64,000 bases of DNA from NCBI RefSeq assembly GCF_021088345.1, contig NZ_CP088156.1, forward strand, positions 3,720,001 through 3,784,000, read 5' to 3'. Source of the stretch: Bradyrhizobium ontarionense (GTDB lineage: Bacteria; Pseudomonadota; Alphaproteobacteria; Rhizobiales; Xanthobacteraceae). This document shows positions 25,271 through 34,290 of the stretch, one piece after another (within the stretch, counting starts at the first letter, position 1; each line of letters begins with the position of its first letter). The notes under the pieces were generated by a model. The model was given only the letters and a program-made list of their open reading frames with translations, had not been told where the DNA came from and made no database searches. The position numbers and the translations under genes were made by a program.

Positions 25271-26947
25271 ATGAGCTCTCCTCCCCCTCTTCGGTTTGCC
25301 GACCATCCGCAGGGCGGCAGCGGGCCGGCCCGGTTCGGCGCCGGGTCGGCCGGCGCTGCAGCCACCAAAGACGTCGGGACGGAAACGTCGGAGGCAACGG
25401 ATCTCTCGGCCGCCGACTTCGCCGACGCAGTCGCCCGACAGCTTGGATTGCCGCGGATCTCGTTGTCCGATTTGCTGGCGTGCAAGCCGCTGGCGGAGCG
25501 TTTTTCCCGGCGCTTCCTTCGGGAGACGATGGTCTTCCCGTTTCAGTCCGCGCAGCAAAAGCCGTGCCTCGCGGTTACCGATCCCCGCGACACCGCGGCC
25601 GCACGAGCCGCCGAGTTGGTGTTCGGGGGCGCGATCGAGCTCGTGGTGGCCTCGGTCGACGACATTGCCATGGCACTGAACCGGCTGGCCGGTGATGATG
25701 AGGTTCCGGCGCGTGACGGCGCCGAGCAGCCGCAGCTGCGCGACGACGACATCGAGAGCCTGCGTGATCTCGCCACCGGAGCCCCGGTGGTGCGCGCCGT
25801 CAACGATCTGTTCGAACTGGCTGTCGAACTACGCGCGAGCGACATCCACGTCGAAGCGATGCGGACCGGACTGTCGCTTCGGATGCGCGTGGACGGCCTG
25901 CTCAAGCCGGTCCCTGAACCGGCCGGCGTCCTGCCTCAAGCCGTCATCTCGCGGATCAAGATCGTTGCCGGCCTGAATATCGCGGAACGGCGCTTGCCTC
26001 AGGATGGCGCTGCGCGGCTCCGCGTCGGCCGCATCGAGCTGGACGTTCGGGTCGCCGTGATGCCGACGCAGCATGGCGAGTCGGCCGTGATCCGGCTGCT
26101 TCCGAAGGACCGAGGGCTGCTCGCCATCGAGAAGCTCGGCTTTGCCACCCGCGACGATCGATCGCTCCGCCGCCTGCTGGCATTGCCGCATGGCATGATC
26201 GTGATCTGCGGGCCGACCGGCAGTGGCAAGACCACGACCCTGGCAACCGCGCTGTCGGTCCTCAACGAACCGACACGGAAGATCCTGACCATCGAGGATC
26301 CGGTCGAGTACGAGATTCCCGGCATCAACCAATCGCAGGTCAAACCGGCGATCGGGCTGACATTCGCCTCCGCCCTGCGATCCTTCGTGCGGCAAGACCC
26401 TGATGTCATCATGGTCGGCGAGGTGCGCGACGGCGAAACCGCTCATGTCGCGGTCCATGCCGCACTGACCGGCCACCTCGTTCTGACGACGTTGCACACC
26501 GAAAATGCCGCAGCCGCTGTCCCGCGATTGCTCGATCTTGGGGTCGAGGATTTCCTGCTGCGATCGACGCTCCGTGCGGTGATTGCGCAGCGACTCGTGC
26601 GCAGGCTGTGCGAGCGCTGCAGGTCGGAAAAGGTGCTTTGCGCCGATGATCTCTCCGCCGACCCGCGCTATTCCGCGGTAGGCTTCGAAGTCGGCGAGAC
26701 GGTCTACGAACCTGTGGGGTGTGAGAGCTGCGGCAGCACCGGCTATCGGGGCCGGCTCGGCATCTTCGAGGTTCTCGAATTGGATCAGGAGATCCGACCG
26801 TTGATCCAAGGCACGACCGATGCCGCCGTCATCGACCGCAGCGCCATTCGCAATGGAATGACGACGATGCTCGATGATGGCGTCGCGAAGTGCCGGGCCG
26901 GAGCGACGTCGGTCGCAGAGGTCCTGCGCGTCACAACGTTACGGTGA
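25271..26947 (+). CDS. gspE: Type II secretion ATPase GspE
   Basis: A 558-aa cytoplasmic ATPase powering pseudopilus assembly. An N-terminal GspE/MshEN domain (about residues 45-150) precedes the core with Walker A GPTGSGKTT at residues 314-322, Asp box ILTIEDPVEYEIPG, Walker B DPDVIMVGEVRD and His box TGHLVLTTLHTENA. A tetracysteine zinc element (CERC and CESCG, about residues 449-487) is typical of GspE. All catalytic motifs are intact. No strong SD precedes the ATG at 25271, but the frame is fixed by the domain. It partners the inner-membrane GspF and GspL. Confidence 0.96.
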   Translation: MSSPPPLRFADHPQGGSGPARFGAGSAGAAATKDVGTETSEATDLSAADFADAVARQLGLPRISLSDLLACKPLAERFSRRFLRETMVFPFQSAQQKPCLAVTDPRDTAAARAAELVFGGAIELVVASVDDIAMALNRLAGDDEVPARDGAEQPQLRDDDIESLRDLATGAPVVRAVNDLFELAVELRASDIHVEAMRTGLSLRMRVDGLLKPVPEPAGVLPQAVISRIKIVAGLNIAERRLPQDGAARLRVGRIELDVRVAVMPTQHGESAVIRLLPKDRGLLAIEKLGFATRDDRSLRRLLALPHGMIVICGPTGSGKTTTLATALSVLNEPTRKILTIEDPVEYEIPGINQSQVKPAIGLTFASALRSFVRQDPDVIMVGEVRDGETAHVAVHAALTGHLVLTTLHTENAAAAVPRLLDLGVEDFLLRSTLRAVIAQRLVRRLCERCRSEKVLCADDLSADPRYSAVGFEVGETVYEPVGCESCGSTGYRGRLGIFEVLELDQEIRPLIQGTTDAAVIDRSAIRNGMTTMLDDGVAKCRAGATSVAEVLRVTTLR

Positions 26948-26951
26948 GCCG

Positions 26952-28166
26952 GTGAGCAAGTTTCGCTACCGCGCACTGACCCAGAATGGCGACGTCGTGC
27001 ACGGGACGATCGCGGCGGCGACGGCCAAGGAGGTGATGGACCGGATCGAATATCTGCAGCTGCTGCCGATCGAGACCATCGAGGAGAAAGCGGAAAGCTC
27101 CGTCTCACGGGACGTTCTGGTCCTGTTCGGCGGTCCGACCCAGGGCGATGTCACGACCTTCACGCGCGATCTGGCACTGTTGTTGAAGGCCGGCGCGAGG
27201 CTCGAGGATTCGCTCGAACTTCTGGCCAGCGACGCCGATATCGGACGGCTGCGTCCGATCGTCAGCCGGTTACGATCCAGCATTCTCGCTGGAGAGAGCT
27301 TTGCCGAAGCGCTGACGCATCATCCCTTGTTGTTTCCCGCGATGTACGTCGCGCTGGTGCGGGTCGGCGAGGTCTCAGGGACCCTCGATCACGTGCTCGA
27401 CCTGCTCGGCGCCGAGCGGGCGCGCGCGGAAGCCGTGCGTCGCAAGCTTACCGACGCGATGCAGTACCCGTTCTTCGTCCTGATCGCCGCCTGCCTCGTG
27501 ATGCTCTTCTTCTTCGTTTACGTGCTGCCGCAGTTCTCGGCGGTGCTGCGCGATTTCGGCGCCAAGACCGACGCCACCATCAACACGTTCCTCGACATTT
27601 CCGACTTCGTGCGCGGCAACGGCGCAACGCTCGCGCTGTTGGCGAGCGCGGTCATCGCGGCCGGTCTCCTGCTTCTCGGCCGTGCCAGCGTCCGTGTCGC
27701 CGTGATCTCGCAGGTCTGCCGACTACCGGGCTTTGCCGCCGTGTTCCGATCGTATCGCACGAGTGTGTTTTGTCGCAACCTGGCGATCCTGCTCGGCAGT
27801 GGCCTGACGCTGACGGCGACATTGCGCATCCTGATCGACATCATGTCGGTCACGGGCGGCGGCCCGGTATGGAGCGCCGCGGCCGACCGCGTTCGTCATG
27901 GCGGCAAGTTGTCGGAGGCGCTGGCGGCGACGAACATCCTGCCCGCCATGGCCACGCGCATGATTCGGATTGGCGAGGAGACCGGGCAGTTGCCGGTCCT
28001 TGCCGGCCGCATCGCCGAGTTCTACGAGGCGAAGCTGCAGCGTAGTCTCGATCGCATGGTCGGCATCGTCGGGCCCGCCGCGATCATTCTCATCAGCACC
28101 GTTGTGGGAGGCCTCATCGTTTCGGTGATGACCGCACTCCTGTCGGTGACGCAACTCGTCGGTTAG
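26952..28166 (+). CDS. gspF: Type II secretion inner-membrane platform protein GspF
   Basis: A 404-aa polytopic protein with two repeated T2SSF domains (first about residues 70-195, second 270-395) and three hydrophobic segments (FFVLIAACLVMLFFFVYVLP; LALLASAVIAAGLLLLG; AIILISTVVGGLIVSVMTALL). It starts MSKFRYRALTQNGDVV as GspF proteins do. The open frame begins inside gspE at 26874, but the GTG at 26952, four nt past the gspE stop, gives the canonical N-terminus. It forms the rotor/platform between GspE and the pseudopilins. Confidence 0.95.
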   Translation: MSKFRYRALTQNGDVVHGTIAAATAKEVMDRIEYLQLLPIETIEEKAESSVSRDVLVLFGGPTQGDVTTFTRDLALLLKAGARLEDSLELLASDADIGRLRPIVSRLRSSILAGESFAEALTHHPLLFPAMYVALVRVGEVSGTLDHVLDLLGAERARAEAVRRKLTDAMQYPFFVLIAACLVMLFFFVYVLPQFSAVLRDFGAKTDATINTFLDISDFVRGNGATLALLASAVIAAGLLLLGRASVRVAVISQVCRLPGFAAVFRSYRTSVFCRNLAILLGSGLTLTATLRILIDIMSVTGGGPVWSAAADRVRHGGKLSEALAATNILPAMATRMIRIGEETGQLPVLAGRIAEFYEAKLQRSLDRMVGIVGPAAIILISTVVGGLIVSVMTALLSVTQLVG

Positions 28167-28184
28167 CAGCAGATAGACCATCAG

Positions 28185-28664
28185 ATGAAACAGCCAGGGA
28201 TCGGCGGCACGGCGCGGCGGGCCCATATTGTGCGCGACGACCGTCAGCGCGGCTTCACGCTGGTCGAGATGCTCGTCGTCATTGCCATCATCGGCATGAT
28301 CATGGGGCTGATCGGGCCGCGCGTGCTGTCCTACTTGAACGAATCAAGGGTCAAGACCGCCCGGATTCAAATTCAGAGTTTTTCGAGCGCGCTCGATCTG
28401 TTCTACCTCGATACTGGTCGCTATCCGACCACATCGGAAGGCTTGGCTGCGCTGGTCCGGCCGGCATCGAATATCCCGGGCTGGGCGGGACCGTATCTCA
28501 AGGGAGGAAACGTTCCCAACGATCCCTGGAGTCACTCATACGCCTACCGATCGCCCGGACAGCACGCGCCCTACGATATCGTGTCGTACGGATCAGACGG
28601 GCAGGAAGGCGGCGCGGATCTCGCGGCCGACATCTCCTCGTCAACCACGATCGGCGCGAAATGA
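28185..28664 (+). CDS. gspG: Major pseudopilin GspG
   Basis: A 159-aa prepilin-like subunit. A basic leader ends in RG with cleavage before FTLVEMLVVIAIIG, including the Glu at +5 needed for assembly. The C-terminal domain has the GspG hallmarks DTGRYPTTSEGLAALV, GPYLKGG, PNDPW and YDIVSYGSDGQEGG (calcium-binding loop region). The leader is long (about 25 residues). It would be processed by a prepilin peptidase (GspO/PilD), which is not encoded in this window. Confidence 0.96.
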   Translation: MKQPGIGGTARRAHIVRDDRQRGFTLVEMLVVIAIIGMIMGLIGPRVLSYLNESRVKTARIQIQSFSSALDLFYLDTGRYPTTSEGLAALVRPASNIPGWAGPYLKGGNVPNDPWSHSYAYRSPGQHAPYDIVSYGSDGQEGGADLAADISSSTTIGAK

Positions 28665-29140
28665 CGATGTGTCGCCGGGGCGGCTGCGACGCCGGCTTTA
28701 CTCTGATCGAAGTGGTATGCGCGCTCGCCGTCGTCGCCCTGATGACGGCCGTGTTGCTGCCCGCCATCCCGCGGCAGACCTCGCGGCCGCGTCTTGAGGC
28801 CTACGCGGTCGAGGTCGCCGCACTGTTGAAGGCCGATCGAAATGCCGCGATCAGGCGAGGACTCGAGGTCACGACGCGAATTGACACGCAGGCGCGTTCG
28901 ATCCGCTCCGGCACCAATGGGCAGGCCGTTCGTTTCCCCGATGATGTGCGGTTCGAGACGCTGCTGCCGCGGAATTGCGATAACAGGCCCGCTTTCGAGA
29001 CCATCAGTTTCTTCGGGTCTGGAATGTCCTGCGGCGGGGCCATCACGCTCACCCACCTCGACGCAGGCTACCAAATTCGCGTCAACTGGCTGACTGGAAG
29101 GATCGAAGTTGTCCCGAACGCTGGTCTCTCTGGACGATAA
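28661..29140 (+). CDS. gspH: Minor pseudopilin GspH
   Basis: A 159-aa prepilin-like protein. Cleavage is expected before FTLIEVVCALAVVALM (Glu at +5), followed by the GspH globular domain (RNAAIRRGLEVTTRIDTQ, FFGSGMSCGGAITL). The start overlaps the gspG stop by 4 nt (ATGA). It is a component of the pseudopilus tip or shaft. Confidence 0.9.
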   Translation: MTMCRRGGCDAGFTLIEVVCALAVVALMTAVLLPAIPRQTSRPRLEAYAVEVAALLKADRNAAIRRGLEVTTRIDTQARSIRSGTNGQAVRFPDDVRFETLLPRNCDNRPAFETISFFGSGMSCGGAITLTHLDAGYQIRVNWLTGRIEVVPNAGLSGR

Positions 29141-29522
29141 GGCAACGGCCGGGTTTACCCTGATCGAGACGCTGGTCGCGCTTGCGGTCGTGGCGGTGTC
29201 GCTCGTCACCATAGGTGCGCTCATGGGGTCCTCGGCGCGCGGCAGCAGGAAACTGGAGCAGCACGTCGCGCTGGTTCAGGCCGCCTACAACGTCCTGTGG
29301 CTGGCCTTTCCATCCCGTCTGCCGCCGGCATCTCCGGCGCAGTCCGGAGAGTCGATGGCCCATCTCTGGCGCGCGCAGGCGCAGCCATTCGCAATCGATG
29401 TCGGTGCGCCCGCGAATACATCCGCCTGGCTGCCGCAAAGAATCACGCTCCAGGTTCGATCGCCATCGGGCGGGACCATGGAGCTGGAGACGGTCCGGCT
29501 GTTTCGAAGGCGGGCGGAGTGA
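29109..29522 (+). CDS. gspI: Minor pseudopilin GspI (TTG start)
   Basis: A 137-aa prepilin-like protein with a 15-residue leader, then FTLIETLVALAVVAVSLVTIG (Glu at +5; given here as the start of the mature helix) and a short GspI domain. The only start that leaves a leader is TTG at 29109, which has GGAAGGA six nt upstream. The gene overlaps gspH by 32 nt, so translation is probably coupled. It forms the tip complex with GspJ and GspK. Confidence 0.88.
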   Translation: MSRTLVSLDDKATAGFTLIETLVALAVVAVSLVTIGALMGSSARGSRKLEQHVALVQAAYNVLWLAFPSRLPPASPAQSGESMAHLWRAQAQPFAIDVGAPANTSAWLPQRITLQVRSPSGGTMELETVRLFRRRAE

Positions 29523-30229
29523 TGTCGACGCGGCCCAACAGTGCTCAATCGGGCTTCACCTTGATAGAAGCCCTCGTGGCGATGGCGCTGATGGGGCTGC
29601 TGGTCTCGACGCTGCTTGCGATCACTTCGCAATGGTTGCCGAATTGGGATCGCGGCCTTCATCGCATCCAGCGCAGCGAGTCCGTGAGCGTCGCGCTCGA
29701 CCGCATCAGCGCCGATATCGCGGCATCCGAATTCATCCGGCCAGATGGCCAGGCCAAGTCCGTTCTGTTCGACGGATCGGACACATCGATCATACTTGCG
29801 CGGATTTCGCTGGGACCGAATGGGGGCCGAGGCCTCGATATGGTTCGCATCGCCGAAACCGGTGATGGCGATGGCGTGGCGTTGGCCCGAACGCGCGCGA
29901 CATTCGCACCCGGCGACGCATCATCCCGAAATTTTGGCGATCCGGTCGTGCTGCTGCAGGCCCCCTACCGCGTGTCGTTCGCCTATGCGGGCGCCGACCG
30001 GATGTGGAAGCCGTCGTGGCGCAACGCGGAGAGGCTGCCGGTAGCCGTACTGGTCACGGTGCGAGACGCACAAAGCCCGAGCGCGCTGTCGATCTCACGG
30101 ATCGCAGTCATCCATGTCTCCGCGCCGGCAGACAGCGTATGCAGCTCCGCGGACAACAACTGCGACAAGCAGGCGCTGCTCACCGACGTCACCACCGCGC
30201 GTGCCTCCGCGCCAGCGGAGCAACGATGA
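29522..30229 (+). CDS. gspJ: Minor pseudopilin GspJ
   Basis: A 235-aa prepilin-like protein: leader MSTRPNSAQSG, cleavage before FTLIEALVAMALMGLLV (Glu at +5), then the larger GspJ globular domain (DRISADIAASEFI, VLFDGSDTSIILARI). The ATG at 29522 overlaps the gspI stop (TGATG); the longer frame to 29297 is antiparallel overlap and not used. Tip partner of GspI and GspK. Confidence 0.92.
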   Translation: MSTRPNSAQSGFTLIEALVAMALMGLLVSTLLAITSQWLPNWDRGLHRIQRSESVSVALDRISADIAASEFIRPDGQAKSVLFDGSDTSIILARISLGPNGGRGLDMVRIAETGDGDGVALARTRATFAPGDASSRNFGDPVVLLQAPYRVSFAYAGADRMWKPSWRNAERLPVAVLVTVRDAQSPSALSISRIAVIHVSAPADSVCSSADNNCDKQALLTDVTTARASAPAEQR

Positions 30230-31152
30230 TGGGCGGGGATCATCGGCCCGATGATCGGGAAGGCGGCTTCATCCTCGTTGCTGCGTTGTGGATCCTGGTC
30301 TCACTGGCAGGACTGGCAGGCATCCTGTCCGTCTATCTCGTCAATACCGCCCGGGGCCTGTCGCTCGAGGATGATCGTTTGCGATCCGCCGCGCTGGTCT
30401 CCGCAAGCCTCGAGCTCACGGCCTACAAACTGTCATCCTCGGCAAAGTCGCTGCGCGCTCCGGCCGGGTCTTTTTCATTTCGGCTCGATCATGCACGGGT
30501 GTCGGTCGCATTCCGGTCGGAAGCCGCCCGCATCGACCTCAACCATGCGTCGAGGGAGATGCTGGCGCATCTGTTCGAGGTTCTCGGCGCACGTGCTGGC
30601 GACGCCGGCGCGTATGCCGAACGGATCGTCGGCTGGCGGACGCCGGCGGCCGAGACCGCTCCGGATGTGGAGCGCGATCTCTACCGGACCGCGGGGGCGG
30701 ACCACATGCCGCGCACCGCGCCGTTTGAAAGTGTCGAGGAACTGCGGCTGGTGCTCAATCTGCCGCCCGCACTGGTCGACCGGGCGATGCCCTTCGTGAC
30801 CATATTCAGCGGCCGGCGCGAGATCGACGCGTTGGAGGCCGCACCCGAAGTGGTGGCCTCGCTTCCCGGGATGACCCAGGACCTGCTGAAGAGCTTCCTC
30901 GAGCAACGGCCGGGCCTGCGCCGTGAGGTCAGATCGATGACCTCGGCGCTGGGGCCGGCACGCGCGGGAGCGACACTGGAGGTCGCCGATGCCGTGCGCG
31001 TATGGATCACGATCAGCTTCGACGCCGGTCACCGAGCCGCAGCCGAGGCGGTCATCCTGCTGGGCGATGGTGACGATCCTTATCGGGTCCTCTCCTGGCG
31101 CGATGATGTCGTTGCCCCCGGGACGCTCAGGCAATCAGGAAAGGCACAGTGA
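30226..31152 (+). CDS. gspK: Minor pseudopilin GspK
   Basis: A 308-aa protein. Leader ending REGG is followed by FILVAALWILVSLAGLAG; the +5 Glu is replaced by Ala, as is usual for the tip subunit GspK. The large helical insertion with a SAM-like fold is visible (RIDLNHASREMLAHLFEVL, FESVEELRLVLNLP). The start overlaps gspJ (ATGATG). It caps the pseudopilus. Confidence 0.92.
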   Translation: MMGGDHRPDDREGGFILVAALWILVSLAGLAGILSVYLVNTARGLSLEDDRLRSAALVSASLELTAYKLSSSAKSLRAPAGSFSFRLDHARVSVAFRSEAARIDLNHASREMLAHLFEVLGARAGDAGAYAERIVGWRTPAAETAPDVERDLYRTAGADHMPRTAPFESVEELRLVLNLPPALVDRAMPFVTIFSGRREIDALEAAPEVVASLPGMTQDLLKSFLEQRPGLRREVRSMTSALGPARAGATLEVADAVRVWITISFDAGHRAAAEAVILLGDGDDPYRVLSWRDDVVAPGTLRQSGKAQ

Positions 31153-32255
31153 TGACGATGTCAACGAGGCTGCGCCGTGAGTTGGCGGCATGGATCGGCT
31201 CCGTCGCCGATACCGTCGTCGATACGGTGGGTCGGCTCAATATCAAGCCGCCCATCCAGTTGATCGAGACCGAACGCAACGTCTTCATCATGCGGATGAG
31301 CGCGAGATCCGGGCGATCGGTGCCGCCCGGCTGGCAAATCGTCCTGACTGACAATGAGGCGGGTCGGCCCGCGCTTCCGGACAGCTGGAAGGCCGCCGTG
31401 CGCGGCAGCCGGATCGAAGTCATGCTGATGCCGTACCGCTTCCTGTCGCGGCCGCTGGATCTGCCGAAGCGCGCCGTCGAGTTTCTCGATGCCATGATAC
31501 GGTCCCAGCTCGATCGCTTGACGCCGTGGACAGCGAATGAGGCGGAGTTCGGCTACACGGCCCCGGTCGATATATCGGGTGAACGCATTGCTACGACGGT
31601 GATCGCTGCGCCAAGGACGACGCTCGATCCACTGATCCACGTTGCCGAGTCCTGGAGCGCCGGATCGATTGTCCTGTTTGCAGCTCCCGAGGCTGCGCCG
31701 GCGACAATCGACGACCAGCTCGGCGCTACCGGCGGAACGAAGCTCACCGAGCGGCGCTTGCGCGGGTCTCTCGAGGTCGGCCGCGTCAGCCGCGCCCTGG
31801 CGGCGGTCCTGGTGGTCGCAGCGGTCTCGGCGACGCTGTCTGTTGCGATGACGGGCATCATCGGCGGAAAGCTGGAGGAGCAACAAGGCCTGTTGTCGCA
31901 CAAGATCTCGGAACGGCGCGCAGCGCTGCGCCTCAATCCGGAAGGCTCCGATAATCCCGCGCTGAGCGGTCTCATGCGCCGCAAGCAGGAGATGGCCGCG
32001 GCTGTCATTCTGCTGGAGGCGCTGTCAAAGATTCTTCCGGACAACACCCATGTGACCGAGCTGCGGATCGAGAAGGACAAGCTGCAAATCACGGGCATGA
32101 CCCAGGACGCGCCCGCGCTGGTCAAGCTGATCGAGCAGTCGGCGCACTTCACGCACGCGACGTTCTTCGCGCCGACGACACGCTCGGCTGACGACCCCGG
32201 CGAGCGCTTCCATATCGAAGCAGGTATCAAACCTCATCTTGGACCCGGCACATGA
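31152..32255 (+). CDS. gspL: Type II secretion protein GspL (PilM/PilN-like)
   Basis: A 367-aa single-pass protein. The N-terminal cytoplasmic part (residues 1-205) is a reduced actin-like GspL domain. A TM helix (ALAAVLVVAAVSATLSVAM, about 212-230) and a periplasmic PilN/ferredoxin-like domain (ILPDNTHVTELRIEKDKLQITG) follow. ATG at 31152 overlaps the gspK stop; a GTG at 31149 is possible. It links GspE to the inner-membrane platform. Sequence divergence from enterobacterial GspL is large, so identity leans on gene order and the PilN part. Confidence 0.85.
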   Translation: MTMSTRLRRELAAWIGSVADTVVDTVGRLNIKPPIQLIETERNVFIMRMSARSGRSVPPGWQIVLTDNEAGRPALPDSWKAAVRGSRIEVMLMPYRFLSRPLDLPKRAVEFLDAMIRSQLDRLTPWTANEAEFGYTAPVDISGERIATTVIAAPRTTLDPLIHVAESWSAGSIVLFAAPEAAPATIDDQLGATGGTKLTERRLRGSLEVGRVSRALAAVLVVAAVSATLSVAMTGIIGGKLEEQQGLLSHKISERRAALRLNPEGSDNPALSGLMRRKQEMAAAVILLEALSKILPDNTHVTELRIEKDKLQITGMTQDAPALVKLIEQSAHFTHATFFAPTTRSADDPGERFHIEAGIKPHLGPGT

Positions 32256-32809
32256 AGATCACAAAGCTTCTCACGGACGGCCCCGCGCCACCTTCGATCG
32301 CCGCCATCGTCTACGGCGGCCTGCTGCTCGTGCTGATCGCGGCGACGGCGCTGCCCATCAAAGGCTTGCTCGATCAGCGCGCCGAGCTGGTCTCCCTCGC
32401 CGATACACTCCGTCTGCTGGACGCCCATGCCATGCCGGCGGCGCATCAGGACAGCGGTGGAGATGCCAGCATGGCGGGACCGGCCTTTCTCGAAGGCTCT
32501 ACCGTCACGGTGGCGGGAGCAGCGCTGCTGCAGCGTCTCGGCGACGTGGTGACCCGTCACGGCGGCAGCCTTTCGTCGTCACAGCTCGATTTGCAGGGGC
32601 CTCGCGCCAAGGACGGTCATATCAGCGTCATCGCGAATTTCGAGGTCGGTCAGCCCGCCCTGCAGCCCATCCTTTACGACCTGGAGGCCGGGATGCCATG
32701 TCTGTTCGTCGACGAGCTGGTCATCGAAGCGCGCTCGCCCTTGACGACACCCAGCGAACAACTACGCGTTCTGATGACGATTTCTGGACAGTGGCAGGGG
32801 CCGCAATGA
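32252..32809 (+). CDS. gspM: Type II secretion protein GspM (GspMb/PilO-like)
   Basis: A 185-aa bitopic protein: one N-terminal TM helix (AAIVYGGLLLVLIAATAL), a short coiled coil (LLDQRAELVSLADTLRLL), then a ferredoxin-like periplasmic domain (VIANFEVGQPALQPILYDLEAG and LFVDELVIEARS). It starts in the stop of gspL (ATGA) and pairs with GspL in the inner membrane. Confidence 0.86.
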   Translation: MKITKLLTDGPAPPSIAAIVYGGLLLVLIAATALPIKGLLDQRAELVSLADTLRLLDAHAMPAAHQDSGGDASMAGPAFLEGSTVTVAGAALLQRLGDVVTRHGGSLSSSQLDLQGPRAKDGHISVIANFEVGQPALQPILYDLEAGMPCLFVDELVIEARSPLTTPSEQLRVLMTISGQWQGPQ

Positions 32810-33486
32810 GCAGTCTCGCCCGGCTTTGCGTCATCAGCTGTTGTTGTGTCCTGGCGACTGTTGCGGCCGTCGGCATCGCCAGACCGGCCGAGATCGAGAT
32901 CTCGGGAGCGGCCGACGCCGAGCGGCCGACTGCAGGGGCGCAGGACTCACCGGTCGCGCAGCGGACGCAATCGCAAACCGGCAACCCGTTGTGGGGCATT
33001 CCGCTCGGGCAGTTGTCGGCAACGCGGGAGCGCCCGATCTTCTCGCCGTCGCGCCGGCCTCCGCCGAGCGCTGCTGAGCCGCCAGCCGCCGTGGCGACTC
33101 CGGCGGTGCAGGAGCCGGCGCCGCCGGAACGGCCGCAGCTCGCGCTGGTCGGGACCGTCGTGAACGGCGCAGGCGGCCTGGCTGTCTTCCTCGATCAGAG
33201 CAGCAACACGGCGTTGCGGGTCAGAACGGGCGCTGACTATCAAGGATGGACACTGCGTACGGTCGGGGCGAGATCGGTCACGCTGCAGAAGGGCCAGGAC
33301 ATCGCCGTGTTCTCCTTCGCACCGTCGTCGAGCCAGCCGACGAACCCGGCCGGCACCGGCTTCGCCGACACGCAGCTCACACAAACGGCACCGCCATTGG
33401 CTCAAGCGGGGACGCCTTATCTGTCGCCCGAATCCAGGCTGCTTCGGATGCATCAGCGCCCACGCTCGGGACGCCGTCAATTGTAA
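32806..33486 (+). CDS. GspC/GspN-like type II secretion protein
   Basis: A 226-aa protein: N-terminal hydrophobic helix (LCVISCCCVLATVAAVGIA), a Pro/Ala-rich linker, and a small beta domain with ERPIFSPSRRPP and LALVGTVVNG...AVFLDQ plus GWTLRTVGARSVTLQKG, which resembles the homology region of GspC. The role would be bridging the inner-membrane platform to the secretin. It overlaps gspM by 4 nt and ends the operon. No PDZ domain is present, so GspN or a short GspC are both possible labels. Confidence 0.75.
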   Translation: MSSLARLCVISCCCVLATVAAVGIARPAEIEISGAADAERPTAGAQDSPVAQRTQSQTGNPLWGIPLGQLSATRERPIFSPSRRPPPSAAEPPAAVATPAVQEPAPPERPQLALVGTVVNGAGGLAVFLDQSSNTALRVRTGADYQGWTLRTVGARSVTLQKGQDIAVFSFAPSSSQPTNPAGTGFADTQLTQTAPPLAQAGTPYLSPESRLLRMHQRPRSGRRQL

Positions 33487-33602
33487 GGATGAGCACGATC
33501 CGAAGCGAGCGCGGCGCGCGCCCCTCGCTTTCGGGCGCCGGCATTGCGCGCAGCGCGTCCCCGCAGGATCTCAGCTCGCGGCAGCTTTCGCTCGGACGGA
33601 CC

Positions 33603-33908
33603 CTAGCGCTTGCACAATCCGCTCGTCAGGACCCATCCCTTGTCCGTGAGAGCGGCGGCGACGATATCGAAATACAGACGCTTGTCGGGATCGTCCTCCG
33701 ACACGAACGAGACCTGGCACAGAAAGCGTCCGCTCTCGTTGCCGCTGTCACATGCCGCCTCCACGATCTTGAGGCCCTTGTCATGGCGCACGCCGGATGA
33801 AGGCGCTTCCTGCTCATAGGCCTTCTGGATGATCTCGGCGGTTGGTGTCGTGCAGGAGATGCCGGTCACGTTGCAGACCAACGTGAGAACAACAGCAAGC
33901 AGCATCAT
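33603..33908 (-). CDS. Small exported protein of unknown function
   Basis: A 101-aa frame with a hydrophobic N-terminus (MMLLAVVLTLVCNVTGISC) and a compact domain with three further cysteines (EAACDSG, FLCQVSF, SGLCKR). A GAGGAG lies about nine nt before the ATG. No family was recognised. It is encoded convergently to the T2SS operon and divergently from the multicopper oxidase gene. The two-pair cysteine pattern suggests a disulfide-bonded periplasmic or secreted protein. Confidence 0.7.
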   Translation of the reverse strand: MMLLAVVLTLVCNVTGISCTTPTAEIIQKAYEQEAPSSGVRHDKGLKIVEAACDSGNESGRFLCQVSFVSEDDPDKRLYFDIVAAALTDKGWVLTSGLCKR

Positions 33909-34290
33909 CCTTCGGTCTCCTCAGAGCGAGCCACCCACAAACAGCTCCGGCGCATGTTCGTGACGCCTCCTACACGGCCTGACGAGAGCCGCTGCTAAGT
34001 GAGGTACGAGAGATGGTTGTCGTTTTTATGTCGACTCTCGTGCGCCACGCGCACACTGCACACGGCCGTTCTTGTTGTTAGATCGATTCTTAAGGGACTA
34101 ACTGCAATCCTCACAAAACGAAAGAAACGGCCACAAAGGAGACATCCGACATCCATAGCGACGAAGGCCGAGGGTGCGAGAGCGCCGGTGTACTGATGGG
34201 CTCGGGTGAATCGTTCGAGCTCGACCACCGCGCCGGTGGCGCCTGCATCGTTTCGTACCGAGTTTAACCCGAGCCAAATGGGGATCAGGC
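33909..34290. promoter_or_regulatory. Divergent intergenic region upstream of multicopper oxidase gene
   Basis: 382 bp with no supported gene. It must hold the promoters of the small leftward exported protein gene and the rightward multicopper oxidase gene. The stretch 34040-34140 is less GC-rich than its surroundings. No copper-regulator palindrome was confidently identified. Confidence 0.35.
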
